Part shown: positions 27,028 through 35,912 of the stretch, piece by piece
Layout of the letters: every line of letters starts with the position of its first letter
Numbering within the stretch: position 1 is the stretch's first letter
From: Streptomyces smyrnaeus
Lineage (GTDB): Bacteria > Actinomycetota > Actinomycetes > Streptomycetales > Streptomycetaceae
Assembly: GCF_017676345.1 (NCBI RefSeq)
Contig: NZ_JAFFZM010000013.1
Location: 1 to 64,000 of the forward strand
Direction: 5' to 3'
DNA length: 64,000 nt
Program-made: the position numbers and the translations under genes
The notes under the pieces: generated by a model
Database searches by the model: none
What the model was told of the DNA's origin: nothing
Seen by the model: the letters and a program-made list of their open reading frames with translations, nothing else

Positions 27028-28584
27028 GTGATGTCCGGAGTCTCCAGAAGGGTGCTACTGGCCGGCACGGCAGCAGGAGCGACCGCCGCGCTGCTGTCCA
27101 CCGGATCTGCGGCAGCGAAGCCCAAGCACGGGACCACCGACCGCGCCAGTTACCGCGCCCGGTACCACTTCACGGTCCCCGACCAGTGGAAGAACGACCC
27201 GCAGCGTCCGGTCTGGATCGACGGCGAGTACCACTACTACTACCTGTACAACGCGGACTACTTCACCGGCGGCACCGCGGCCGGTACCGCCTGGCGGCTG
27301 GCCACCAGCACCGACCTCGTCAAGTTCACCGACCGGGGTATCGCCGTGCCCAAGGACACCACGCCCAACGGCGACGTGTGGTCCGGATCGGCGGTGGTGG
27401 ACACCGGCAACACCGCCGGGTTCGGTGCGGGCGCGGTCGTCGCCCTGGCCACCATGGAGCCCGTCGAGAACGCCAACAGCCAGGCCCAGTACCTGTACTA
27501 CTCCACTGACGGCGGCCGCACCTTCACGCATCACGGCACCACCCCGGTCCTGCCCAATCCGGGCGTGCGCGATTTTCGCGACCCCAAAGTGATCCGCGAC
27601 GAGGAACGCGGCCGATGGGTGATGGCCCTGGCCGAGCACACCAAGGTCGGCTTCTACCATTCGGAGGACCTGAAGTCCTGGAAGTACGTCGGCGGTTTCG
27701 TCAAGGAGGGGATCGGCGTCCTGGAGTGCCCCGATCTGTTCCGCATCACCGCCGAGAACGGCACGGCGAAGTGGGTGCTGGGCGTGAGCGCCAACGGCAA
27801 GGCATCCGGGCAGCCCAATACCTACGCCTATTGGACCGGCGGTTTCGACGGCACCACCTTCACACCGGACGCGGCCGACCCCCAGTGGCTGGACCACGGC
27901 TGGGACTGGTACGGCGCCGTCACCTTCGAGAAGCGGGACGCGGCCGGCCGCGTCGACGAACGCGTCCGTCACGCGATCGCCTGGCTGAACAATTGGGACT
28001 ACGCCAACTCCACACCCACGATCGACAGCGACGGCTTCAACGGAACCGACTCGATCGTCCGGGAGGTCACCCTCAAGTCGACGTCGTCCGGTGCCTACTA
28101 CCTGGCATCACGGCCGGTGCCCGCACTGGACGAGTACGTCTCCCGTACGGTGCGGCTCGGCGATCTGGAGGTCGACGGAACTCGGGTACTGGACTACTCG
28201 GGCACGGCGTACGAGGTGACCTGCGAGATCACCTGGGACGAACTGGCCGGTGCCGGACTCCAACTGCGGCGCTCCGGTGACGGGAGTCGCCATGTCGACG
28301 CCGGAGTGTATCGGGACTACGCCTTCCTCAACCGCCGCAACGTGCGGAATCCCGACACCTCTGGAAAGTGGCAGGAGAGCCACAGTCCCTTCGATGTGGC
28401 TGCGCGGCGTGTACGGCTGCGGATCCTGGTGGACCGGACGTCGGTGGAGTTGTTCGTCGGCGACGGCCGCTACGTCCACTCCTCGCAGGCGTTTCCGTAC
28501 CTGATCGACGCAGGTCTCGCGCTGTTCACGATTGATGGGCGAGCGGTCTTCCGGGACGTGGTGATCCGGGAGTTCACGGTGTGA
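27028..28584 (+). CDS. Secreted GH32 levanase/beta-fructosidase
   Basis: A 518-residue GH32 enzyme with a Tat signal peptide ('SRRVLLAG' at residues 6-13, Ala-rich h-region, AAAKP cleavage zone). The nucleophile D57 is in 'QWKNDPQ', unusual for the family, which normally has WMNDPNG. 'FRDPK' and the acid/base 'LECPDLF' are present, and a C-terminal beta-sandwich follows. It would cut levan or inulin outside the cell, feeding the importer encoded divergently. I take GTG 27028, seven bases after AAGGGA; ATG 27031 is the next codon. A strong hairpin follows the gene. Confidence 0.9.
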   Translation: MMSGVSRRVLLAGTAAGATAALLSTGSAAAKPKHGTTDRASYRARYHFTVPDQWKNDPQRPVWIDGEYHYYYLYNADYFTGGTAAGTAWRLATSTDLVKFTDRGIAVPKDTTPNGDVWSGSAVVDTGNTAGFGAGAVVALATMEPVENANSQAQYLYYSTDGGRTFTHHGTTPVLPNPGVRDFRDPKVIRDEERGRWVMALAEHTKVGFYHSEDLKSWKYVGGFVKEGIGVLECPDLFRITAENGTAKWVLGVSANGKASGQPNTYAYWTGGFDGTTFTPDAADPQWLDHGWDWYGAVTFEKRDAAGRVDERVRHAIAWLNNWDYANSTPTIDSDGFNGTDSIVREVTLKSTSSGAYYLASRPVPALDEYVSRTVRLGDLEVDGTRVLDYSGTAYEVTCEITWDELAGAGLQLRRSGDGSRHVDAGVYRDYAFLNRRNVRNPDTSGKWQESHSPFDVAARRVRLRILVDRTSVELFVGDGRYVHSSQAFPYLIDAGLALFTIDGRAVFRDVVIREFTV

Positions 28585-28632
28585 CGGCGGTCGCGATGCC
28601 GGGAACCTGTACTGCGGTCGCGATGACCGGTT

Positions 28633-28664
28633 GGCAGGCGCGACACCTATGGGGCGCGCCTGCC
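28633..28664 (+). terminator. Hairpin terminator after secreted GH32
   Basis: GGCAGGCGCG and CGCGCCTGCC form a perfect 10-bp stem around a 12-base loop, 48 bases after the GH32 stop. No U-tract follows, as is common in streptomycetes. Confidence 0.65.
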
Positions 28665-28677
28665 GCACCGCGGCCTT

Positions 28678-28890
28678 TCAGTCCTGCGGTGCGACGCGGA
28701 TACGGTTCCCGTCAGGATCGGCTGCGAGGAAGGTCGGCCCGAACCCCGTAATGAGGCCCGCGCAGGATCGTGAGCCCCTTGGACTGCCACTGCTCGAAGG
28801 CCGCGTTGAGCTCGTCGGGTCGACCGGTCGACGGTGTTGTATCCCGGAGTCCCGAACGAGGGGATCATGCCGAGGAGGTCGCCGTACAAG
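28678..28890 (-). pseudogene. VOC (glyoxalase-fold) protein remnant
   Basis: Three short frames on the minus strand read in order like a VOC domain: 'LYGDLLGMIPSFG', then 'DELNAAFEQWQSKGLTILRG' in a second frame, then 'FLAADPDGNRIRVAPQD' ending at 28678 in a third. At least two frameshifts separate them and the N-terminal half is missing. It is a decayed gene. Confidence 0.65.
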
Positions 28891-29162
28891 CGAGGAACAC
28901 GGCCTCGCGATCGAGGTCGGCGCCACCATCGACGAGACCCAGATCGAGCGAGCGCGACGGCTCCTCGGCCGACGACTCGTACGGGACGGCCATGAAGAAT
29001 CCGCCACCGGCCGCAAGGTGACGATCAGCTTCCTGCAGTTGGAGGACGTGCGAGCGCTGCTGCCGTTCGGCAGCGCCGTCACTGTGCACGGCCCCACCGA
29101 AGTCTAGGCTCACCTCCGCGACCTCGCTACCGATCTTGCCCACCACTATGGGCCGTCACCAA
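28891..29162 (+). pseudogene. WYL-type regulator C-terminal remnant
   Basis: The plus strand encodes 'EHGLAIEVGATIDETQIERA', then 'GRKVTISFLQLEDVRALLPF' and 'GSAVTVHGPTEV', followed by a TAG at 29105-29107 and, in the same frame, 'AHLRDLATDLAHHYG'. This is the typical tail of WYL-domain regulators (a fold ending in 'R..L...L..HY'), interrupted by a stop and lacking the DNA-binding N-terminus. Confidence 0.5.
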
Positions 29163-29180
29163 CGTCCTGACCCGCAACAA

Positions 29181-30302
29181 CTAGGTTCGTGACTCCCGGG
29201 TTTCCACCCCGCGCGCGCCCGCGCCGAGGGCAGCGATGGCCTGGAGGGGGTAGCCGGCCTCAACCAGTGGGCGGCGCACGTCACGGTCGAGGTCGGGCAG
29301 GTGACCGAACAGGACATCGGCCGGCCCGGTGATCTCGACCTCTCCGCAGACCGCGGGCAGCAGCACCGTTTCCGCCCGGTCGAGCTCTCCACTCCAGTCA
29401 CCCGCCCGCACCCGCACGGGGGCGCCGACATTGGACAGAATCTGAGCAGTGGCAAACGAGTGACGCAACGGCTCCGCCGTCCCGGCCCGCCAGCGTTCGA
29501 GAGCGAAATACGGGCCCGCACACAAGAAGACCCGCTCCACCCCGTCGCCGACAGCAACCCTCAGGCCAGGTGTGAAATCCGGCCTGGCGTCCAGGTCGAC
29601 CTGCTGCATCAGCATGTCGAGGTTCGAACTGAACTCCGCGTCGCCCACCGGAGAGCCGTCCTCCATGTTCCAGCGCATCGCATGCTGCTGAATGTCGGAG
29701 GTTTGCTCGATCTCGTAGACCAGGGTGTCCGGACCGAAGCTGTGCAGGGTCCCGCCGGGAACATACAGGGTCTCTCCCGCGCGCACCGGCAGGCGCCGCA
29801 GCACCGCGTCGAAGTCCTGCGCCTCCAGTGCGGCGCGCAGCTGGTCGGCCCTCACACCGTCCTTGACACCGCACAGGGCGGTCGCGCCGGGCGCGGCGTC
29901 AAGGATGTGCCATGCCTCGGTCTTGCCGTTGGGCTGCCCCTCCAGGCGCTGAGCTGCCTCGTCGTCGGCGTGCAGATGCACGGGCAGGGCACCGGCAGCG
30001 TCGATGAACTTCGTCAGTACAGGGAAGTGCCGTCCGGACCACCCGGCGCCCATGAGCGCTTCGGGCTGGTCGAGGACCAGCTGGCGCAAGGGCACACCGG
30101 CCAGGGGTCCGTCGGCCACCACGCTGCCGGAGCCCTCGACATCGCTGCACTCCCATGTCTCCGCGATACTCCGGTCCGGCAGGCCGGTCTTGCCCAGGCG
30201 GCGGGCGATCGCGTGCCCGCCGAACACCAGTACTTTCGCCGTGACGGTCAGCCGCAGCGGGTACAAGCCCGGTCGCTTTCCGCCCGTCCGGTGCGCGCTC
30301 AC
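29181..30302 (-). CDS. Mannose-6-phosphate isomerase-like, class I cupin
   Basis: A 373-residue type I PMI-like protein. The metal-binding cupin reads 'LPVHLHADDEAAQRLEGQPN' then 'GKTEAWHIL', and the second His region is 'GGTLHSFGPDTLVYEIEQ'. The N-terminal 'LYPLRL...GGHAIARRLGK' replaces the more usual 'ERIWGG' region. It would interconvert mannose-6-phosphate and fructose-6-phosphate or act on a related sugar. GTG 30302 overlaps the stop of an SDR remnant (GTGA); a TTG at 30266 is an alternative start. Fructan breakdown nearby makes a fructose link plausible but unproven. Confidence 0.75.
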   Translation of the reverse strand: MSAHRTGGKRPGLYPLRLTVTAKVLVFGGHAIARRLGKTGLPDRSIAETWECSDVEGSGSVVADGPLAGVPLRQLVLDQPEALMGAGWSGRHFPVLTKFIDAAGALPVHLHADDEAAQRLEGQPNGKTEAWHILDAAPGATALCGVKDGVRADQLRAALEAQDFDAVLRRLPVRAGETLYVPGGTLHSFGPDTLVYEIEQTSDIQQHAMRWNMEDGSPVGDAEFSSNLDMLMQQVDLDARPDFTPGLRVAVGDGVERVFLCAGPYFALERWRAGTAEPLRHSFATAQILSNVGAPVRVRAGDWSGELDRAETVLLPAVCGEVEITGPADVLFGHLPDLDRDVRRPLVEAGYPLQAIAALGAGARGVETRESRT

Positions 30303-30559
30303 AGGATCGGCTGCCCGCCGGTGACCGCGATGCCGGCGCCGGAGACACGGCCGGCCTCGTCCGAGGCGAGCGGTACATAGACCGGTGCCAGCTCGGCCGG
30401 GTGTCCCGGCCGGCCCAGCGGTACCTGAGACCCGAACGTCTCCACCTGCTCGGGCGGCGTGGTCGCCGGAATGAGCGGTGCCCAGATGGGTCCTGGGGCG
30501 ACACCGTTGGCGCGGATCATCTTTGCACCCTCCAGATCGAACTCCTGAGCTGCTGCCAC
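30299..30559 (-). pseudogene. Short-chain dehydrogenase (SDR) C-terminal remnant
   Basis: The final 70 or so residues of a classical SDR are present: 'IRANGVAPGPIWAPLIPATT', 'FGSQVPLGRPGHPAELAPVY' and 'VSGAGIAVTGG'. The Rossmann glycine motif and the Ser-Tyr-Lys catalytic part are missing, and upstream DNA does not supply them. It is a truncated gene whose stop overlaps the PMI start. Confidence 0.75.
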
Positions 30560-30650
30560 TCACCGCCCACGGTGTCATGCGACGAATCCGTGCAGGTGAC
30601 ACCGCACGTCAACCGCCGTGGCGGCGCCGTCGAGGCACGGCCGCGCCGGT

Positions 30651-31673
30651 TCAGCCTTGGCCGGCCGGGTCGTCGAGCAGTCCGAGGGAGACAGCGGTGT
30701 CCACAGCGGCACGGACGAAGGCCTGCTCCGAGGGGCGGTCCCTGGTGGACGTACGCCGGATGACGGTGATCCGGCGCCGGATGGGGTCGCGGAAGCGGAA
30801 GACGTCGACGCTCACGGGCCGTAGCGGCAAGGCGAGTTCGGCGACCAGGGTGACACCGAGGCCCGCCGACACCATCGCCATCGCGGTCGCCTGCTCGTCG
30901 ATCTGATGTGCGATGTGCGGGGTGAATCCGGCCGCACGGCACACCGACCACAGGGCACGGCCGAACTCGGTGTCGGTCCCGGACGCGACCCAGGAACACC
31001 CGGCCAGGTCCGCGAGCTCCACAGGGGCGCCTGAGAACATCCGGTCCGCACTGGTATGCGACGGCACAGCGGCAGCCGGGGGAGGGCCTTCCGCGGACCC
31101 CGCCGAATCCGCCGGTGTGCTCAGGCGCCCGCGCGGGGCGACGAGGTGGAGTTGTTCCACACCGATGAGCGTGCACTCCAGGGCGCTGTTGTCCCAGGCG
31201 CCGGAGCTGGGCGCGGCCGGATAGTCCAGCACGAACGCCAGGTCGAGGTCGCCGTCCCGTACGGCCGACTGCGTCTCCTCCGGAACGACCTCCCTGGTCT
31301 TGACCCGCACGCCGGGGTGCCGTTCGGCGAGGGTTGCCAGGGCGGGCGGCACCAGGGTGCCCGCGAGGGTCGCCAGTACGCCAACGGTGAGGTCGGCGGT
31401 CAGGGTTTCCCGTGCCTGTTCGAGCGCGATCCGGGCGCGCTCCTCGGCCGCCAGGATCTCCTCGGCGTGCTGCGCGAGCACCCGCCCGGTCTCCGTCAGC
31501 CGCACGCGGCGCCCGACCTGCTCCAGCAGCGGTACGCACACCTCACGCTCCAGCGCCGCCAACTGCTGCGAGACGGCGGACGGCGTGTAGTGGAGCGCCG
31601 CCGCCGCTCCGGTGATGGTGCCGCAGCGGGACAGCTCACGGAGCATCCGCAGGCGGTTCAGCGAGAGTTCCAT
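30651..31673 (-). CDS. LysR-family transcriptional regulator
   Basis: A 340-residue LysR protein. The winged helix-turn-helix is 'LNRLRMLRELSRCGTITGAAAALHYTPSAVSQQLAALE' (given here only as the family pattern, residues 5-42), and a periplasmic-binding-like effector domain follows ('LTVGVLATLAGTLVPPALA'). ATG 31673 has no clear ribosome site and sits directly on a palindrome, so the transcript may be leaderless or very short-leadered. It diverges from the M24/DadA pair and is their likely activator. Confidence 0.85.
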   Translation of the reverse strand: MELSLNRLRMLRELSRCGTITGAAAALHYTPSAVSQQLAALEREVCVPLLEQVGRRVRLTETGRVLAQHAEEILAAEERARIALEQARETLTADLTVGVLATLAGTLVPPALATLAERHPGVRVKTREVVPEETQSAVRDGDLDLAFVLDYPAAPSSGAWDNSALECTLIGVEQLHLVAPRGRLSTPADSAGSAEGPPPAAAVPSHTSADRMFSGAPVELADLAGCSWVASGTDTEFGRALWSVCRAAGFTPHIAHQIDEQATAMAMVSAGLGVTLVAELALPLRPVSVDVFRFRDPIRRRITVIRRTSTRDRPSEQAFVRAAVDTAVSLGLLDDPAGQG

Positions 31674-31687
31674 TAACCGAACGTTAA
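31673..31687. promoter_or_regulatory. LysR-type palindromic site overlapping the regulator start
   Basis: TTAAC-CGAAC-GTTAA is a perfect 5-bp inverted repeat with a 5-base spacer, touching the LysR start codon. It fits autoregulation and control of the divergent M24 operon. Confidence 0.55.
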
Positions 31688-32028
31688 GTATTCGCTGAAG
31701 GATTTCCCAATAGACGTGAAGGAATTCGGTGCACGAGACTGCATGCGAAGTGAGCAGCGGAAGTCCGCCGACCTCGCCCCGCAGTCCGATCCCAGTCGTC
31801 CATCTGTCGCAGCGAGCACACCGGTCCTTCGCATACATCCGCACAGCAGGCACGGCCCGGAAGTCCGCCGGACGCGGCCCGGCCCGTTGCCGCACCCCAG
31901 AACAGCACCAGCACCAGGCCGCCCGAACGTCCCGCAGGAGCGCGCCTCCCGCAGCGCGCCTCCCGCGGAGGCGGCGTGGGCGGTCACCGCGCGATCCACG
32001 GGAAATCCTTCGTCAGGAAGAGGCTCAC
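31688..32028. other. Divergent promoter region before M24 gene
   Basis: No gene is supported. The motif GGAAGTCCGCCG occurs twice (31760-31771 and 31859-31870) in direct orientation, each containing the partial palindrome CGGAAGTCCG. These may be additional regulator sites. AGGAAGAGG precedes the M24 start. Confidence 0.4.
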
Positions 32029-33279
32029 ATGGGCACCACGGAGCACAGCGGAAACGGCCCCGACATCACCCGGCTCGGTAGCGCTCCCTCGCCGGACTGG
32101 CTCACCGAGAAATCCGCGGCGTCGGTACGGGCGGCCGAGAGCCCGGCCTTCGACGAGGCCGAGTACGCTGCGCGGCTGAGCGAACTGCGCATGCGCATGG
32201 ACCGGCTGCCGCTGGACGCGATGCTGGTCTTCCGCCCCTCCAGCGTGGAGTACCTGTGCGGCTATCACACGGCGGAGACAGCGCCCCAGCCGCTGCTGGT
32301 CACCGCCTCCGAGACCCACCTCTACCTTCCCGACCTGGAAGTCGGCAGGGCGCTGGCCAGCTCGGTGGCCGGGAACCTCCATTTCTGCGGTTACGCGGAC
32401 GCGCTGCGCGGACTTGACCTGTTCCTCCAGCACGCGGCATCGGTGCTCCCCAAGGGCGCTCGCGTGGGCGTCGAGATCGGGCATGCCTCCACACCCCCGC
32501 GCGCGCTGGACATCCTGCGTGGTCTCGGGCTGGTGGTCGAGCACCCCGACCATCTCGTCGAACGGGCCCGCCTGGTGCTCTCCGCCGCCGAGCTGTGCCG
32601 GGTGGAGGAGGCAGCCGCGGTGACGCAGAAGGGGGTGGAGGCCGGAGTGGCGGCCACCCGTGTCCCCGGCGCCACCGACTCCTCCGTGGCCGCCGCGATC
32701 GCTGCGGCACTGTACGGAGAGGCCGACTCACCCTCCGCGTGGGGGCCGGTCGTCGCCACCGGGCAGCGCGCGGGCATCCCGCACTCCAGCTGGGTGGGAC
32801 GTCAGTTGGGCAGCGGGCCCACCTTCATGGAGTTCGCCGGCACCCGGGCGCGCTACCACGCGCCGGTCATGCGCACCGTGGTGCGGGACGGAGCGCTGGG
32901 CGCCGCCGACCAGCGGCTGGCCGAACTGGCGCGTACTGCCGTCGCCGCGGTGCTGGAGACCGCCGCAGCCGGCGTCACCGCCTCGCAGGTCGCCGTCCAG
33001 GCGGGGAAGGCCCTCGGCCCGCTCCCGGACGACGTCATGTTTCACCAGCTCTTCGGATATCCCGTCGGCCTGGCCCACAAACCGCACTGGATGGACGGCG
33101 CCCCGTTCTATCTCACGCCCGACAACCACGAACCTCTGGTGAGCGGCATGGTGTTCCACATTCCCGGCTCGTTCCGTTCCTTCGGCAGCTCCGGGGTCGG
33201 CTTGAGTCAGACCTTCGTGGTGGAGGAGCGCGGCACCCGTGTCCTCACCCACGGCCCGGCGGACCTCATCGAAGTGTGA
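32029..33279 (+). CDS. M24-fold hydrolase (creatinase/ectoine-hydrolase-like)
   Basis: A 416-residue pita-bread-fold protein: N-terminal creatinase domain ('RMRMDRLPLDAMLVFRPSSV', 'YLCGYHT'), then the M24 domain ('KGVEAGVAATRVPGATDSSV', 'GIPHSSW', 'LAHKPHWMDG', 'GMVFHIPGSFRSFG'). The Asp/Asp/Glu/Glu metal ligands of true aminopeptidases are not evident; the strand that should carry the first Asp reads 'MEFAGTRARYHAPVMRT'. It thus resembles metal-free creatinase or DoeA-type amidine/amide hydrolases. ATG 32029 follows GGAAGAGG. It probably forms an operon with the DadA-like oxidase 83 bp downstream, for catabolism of a modified amino acid. Confidence 0.82.
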   Translation: MGTTEHSGNGPDITRLGSAPSPDWLTEKSAASVRAAESPAFDEAEYAARLSELRMRMDRLPLDAMLVFRPSSVEYLCGYHTAETAPQPLLVTASETHLYLPDLEVGRALASSVAGNLHFCGYADALRGLDLFLQHAASVLPKGARVGVEIGHASTPPRALDILRGLGLVVEHPDHLVERARLVLSAAELCRVEEAAAVTQKGVEAGVAATRVPGATDSSVAAAIAAALYGEADSPSAWGPVVATGQRAGIPHSSWVGRQLGSGPTFMEFAGTRARYHAPVMRTVVRDGALGAADQRLAELARTAVAAVLETAAAGVTASQVAVQAGKALGPLPDDVMFHQLFGYPVGLAHKPHWMDGAPFYLTPDNHEPLVSGMVFHIPGSFRSFGSSGVGLSQTFVVEERGTRVLTHGPADLIEV

Positions 33280-33362
33280 ATCCGCGCTGACCCGAACCGT
33301 TCCGGCGCCCGCGCGTCGGAACCCCCCAGCATTCCGCGTTCTGCCTGACCTTCGAGGTGATC

Positions 33363-34637
33363 GTGAACACAGCCCGTACCTCTCCCGAGCATGTTGCCGT
33401 CGTCGGCGCCGGCATGGCCGGACTCTCGACCGCGTGGTTTCTCCAGGAACGCGGCGTACGCGTGACCGTACTGGACCGTACGGGAGTTGCCGCGGGCAGT
33501 TCCTGGGGGAACGCCGGCATGCTGAATCCCGCGTTCACCGTGCCGCTTCCGGAGCCTTCCGTGCTGCGGTACGGCTTCAGGTCGTTCCTCGACCGCTCCT
33601 CCCCGGTGTCCATACCGCCGACGGTCGACCGGCAACTGTGGTCGTTTCTGCTGTCGTTCGCGCGAAATTGCACGGCACGGCGATGGCGGCGAGCGATGGC
33701 GGTGTTCAACGAACTCAACCGCGGCTGTCTCGCGGCGTTCGAGCAGCTCACCGAGGGCGGTGTGAGCGCGCCCGTGACGAACGCCGACCCGCTCGTGATC
33801 GCCTGCCGGGACCGTCACGACCGGGAGCACGTACTTGAGGAATTCGCGCGGATGAGCGCGAGCGGCGGCGACGAGGCCCGGTTCGAGACCGTCACCGGTG
33901 ATCAGCTGCGGGAACTCGAACCCGTTCTCAGCGCCGAAGTCCGCACCGGACTGCGGGTGCACGGGCAACGCTTCATCAACCCACCGGAATTCGTGCGCAG
34001 TCTCGCGCAAGCCGTGCACGACCGGGGTGGCGACATCGTCGGGAATTTCCCCGTGGCCCGGGTCGTCGAGCGGGGTGAGGCAGGCGTCGAACTGCTTTCC
34101 TCCGGCACCTCGCAGGCGGGGGACACGGTGCGTGCCGACGCCGCCGTACTCGCCGGTGGGGCCTGGCTGAACGACCTGGCACAGCCCTTCGGCGTAAGAA
34201 TGCGGGTGCAGGCAGGACGTGGATACAGCTTCACGGTGCGACCGCGGGCGATGCCCACACATCCGATCTACCTGGCGGGCCGGCGAATTGCCTGCAATCC
34301 GCTGGGCGACCGCTTCCGGGTCACCGGCAGCATGGAGTTCCGCGCGCCGGACGCGCCGCTGGATCCTCGGCGTATTCGCACCATCATCGAATCCGCGCGG
34401 CCGATGTTCTCCGGTATCGACTGGAACGACCGCCACGAGGAGTGGGTGGGTTCGCGCCCCTGCACCCCGGACGGGCTGCCGCTGGTCGGTCCCAGCCGCT
34501 CGCCCCGGGTACAGATCGCCGGGGGACACGGGATGTGGGGCATGGTGCTCGGGCCGCTCACCGGCAGGCTCCTCGCCGACGCCATGACGGGCAACGGCGA
34601 GGATCCACTCATCCGCCACTTCGACCCGCTGCGCTGA
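33363..34637 (+). CDS. FAD-dependent D-amino-acid dehydrogenase/oxidase (DadA-like)
   Basis: A 424-residue DAO-family flavoprotein with 'VAVVGAGMAGLSTAWFLQERG' split by the usual GxGxxG, 'TVLDRTGVAAGSSWGNAGML' (the DadA-type 'SxxNAGM' string), and a C-terminal 'GHGMWGMVLGPLTGRLLAD'. GTG 33363 follows GAGGTG; GTG 33357 is an alternative. It would deaminate a D- or N-substituted amino acid, passing electrons to FAD. It follows the M24 hydrolase, so the hydrolase product may be its substrate. Confidence 0.87.
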   Translation: MNTARTSPEHVAVVGAGMAGLSTAWFLQERGVRVTVLDRTGVAAGSSWGNAGMLNPAFTVPLPEPSVLRYGFRSFLDRSSPVSIPPTVDRQLWSFLLSFARNCTARRWRRAMAVFNELNRGCLAAFEQLTEGGVSAPVTNADPLVIACRDRHDREHVLEEFARMSASGGDEARFETVTGDQLRELEPVLSAEVRTGLRVHGQRFINPPEFVRSLAQAVHDRGGDIVGNFPVARVVERGEAGVELLSSGTSQAGDTVRADAAVLAGGAWLNDLAQPFGVRMRVQAGRGYSFTVRPRAMPTHPIYLAGRRIACNPLGDRFRVTGSMEFRAPDAPLDPRRIRTIIESARPMFSGIDWNDRHEEWVGSRPCTPDGLPLVGPSRSPRVQIAGGHGMWGMVLGPLTGRLLADAMTGNGEDPLIRHFDPLR

Positions 34638-34667
34638 GCCCCGGGCACGGTCACCGGCGCACCAGGA

Positions 34668-35912
34668 CTAGCGCGTCGCCCCGCGTACGGGAGCGAGCGG
34701 GTTCGGGGTGCGGCCCGTCCAGCGGTGCAGGACGGCGCGCCCCGTCTGCTTCTCGACGCCGTTCTCTTCGACGGTGCCGGACTCCGCGACGTAGTAGCGC
34801 CCGTCGTCCAAGGAGACCAGGCCGTACTCGCCGGGAGCCTGCCAGCCACGCACACCCGTGGCCGGATCGTGCAGGCCCTCCTTCGCGAGGGTGAGCAACT
34901 TGCCCTGCTCCGGCTCCGGTTGACCGCGCACCGGGCCGCGCACGGCGGGCCTCGTACCGTCGACGGTGAAGAGGGAGTAGTTGGGGAACTCCGGCTTCTT
35001 CCCCTCGTACACCGCCAGCTGCCAGTTCCGGGAGGCGGCGTCGTACTCCAGGTTCTGCACACCGTAGGTGGTGTTGCCGGTGTACGCGAAGTACTTGCCG
35101 TCGGTGTGCGCCGGGCCGCTGGTGTGCGGGGCCGACTCGCTCAGCGGACGCTCGTACTTCTTCCACCGGCGCACGTCGTACTGCAAAAGCACCTGGTGGT
35201 CGTTGTCGGAGCGCGCGTTGTTGGAGTAGATCCCGTAGGCGACGGTCAGCAGCGGGGCGCCGCGCTTGCGCTCGCCGCGTCCGCCGAGGTCCGGCCCGAA
35301 CGCGACGCCGTCGATGCCGCTGCACCCGTAACGGTGGTCCCGCGTGTCGGCGGTGTCGCCGTCGAAGACCCCGTTGCCGTCCATGTCGGCGGTGTAGTCC
35401 TTGACGACCTCCTTGAGGTAGACCGTCGAGACGACATCGCTGGTCTCGGCGTCGATGCCCATCCGGTCGATGCGGTCGGCGTCGAAGACGGCGATGTAGA
35501 AGGACTCGGCATCCTTGTACTCCAAGGAGCCGTAGAGCCTGCCGTCCCGCTCGTTGAAGTCCAGATCGCCCAGATGGCCGGTGAACCCTGTGACGGAGCC
35601 GACCGGGTTGCCGCGCAGGTCCGTCTTGACCAGGAGGTTGGTGAAGGAGAAGTACATATGGCCGCCCTTGCGGTCCAGGGCCATGCCCTGGACGTGTCCG
35701 GCGTCCCATGCGCCACCGTCGATGACCGCCGGCAGCCGTTTCCCGCCACGGACATCCTCCTCCGCATCCCCGGCGGCGGACGCGGTCTGCGGCATCAGAA
35801 CCGACCCCAGCAGTGTGGCGACCATGGCGGCACCCGCCAGCGCGCTGCCCCGTCTGCCGGTCCGCCGCCCGGACGACCGGCCCCGCCCGGCCGTCTTCTC
35901 CCGCACCTTCAT
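34668..35912 (-). CDS. Secreted beta-propeller-like protein of unknown function
   Basis: A 414-residue protein with a Sec signal peptide (basic start 'KTAGRGRSSGRRTGRRG', hydrophobic 'ALAGAAMVATLLGSVLM', ASAAG cleavage zone). The mature part has recurring strands such as 'HVQGMALDRKGGHMYFSFTN', 'HLGDLDFNERDGRLYGSLEY' and 'GLVSLDDGRYYVAESG', like blades of a propeller. An acidic 'DMDGNGVFDGD' string looks like a calcium site. Two cysteines are scarce. ATG 35912 is chosen for the signal peptide. No known enzyme motif was recognised. Confidence 0.7.
   Translation of the reverse strand: MKVREKTAGRGRSSGRRTGRRGSALAGAAMVATLLGSVLMPQTASAAGDAEEDVRGGKRLPAVIDGGAWDAGHVQGMALDRKGGHMYFSFTNLLVKTDLRGNPVGSVTGFTGHLGDLDFNERDGRLYGSLEYKDAESFYIAVFDADRIDRMGIDAETSDVVSTVYLKEVVKDYTADMDGNGVFDGDTADTRDHRYGCSGIDGVAFGPDLGGRGERKRGAPLLTVAYGIYSNNARSDNDHQVLLQYDVRRWKKYERPLSESAPHTSGPAHTDGKYFAYTGNTTYGVQNLEYDAASRNWQLAVYEGKKPEFPNYSLFTVDGTRPAVRGPVRGQPEPEQGKLLTLAKEGLHDPATGVRGWQAPGEYGLVSLDDGRYYVAESGTVEENGVEKQTGRAVLHRWTGRTPNPLAPVRGATR

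Noticed and set aside
31729..32028. An upstream start adding about 100 residues to the M24 protein.
   Set aside because: The extension has no family similarity and low-complexity composition; ATG 32029 has a good ribosome site.
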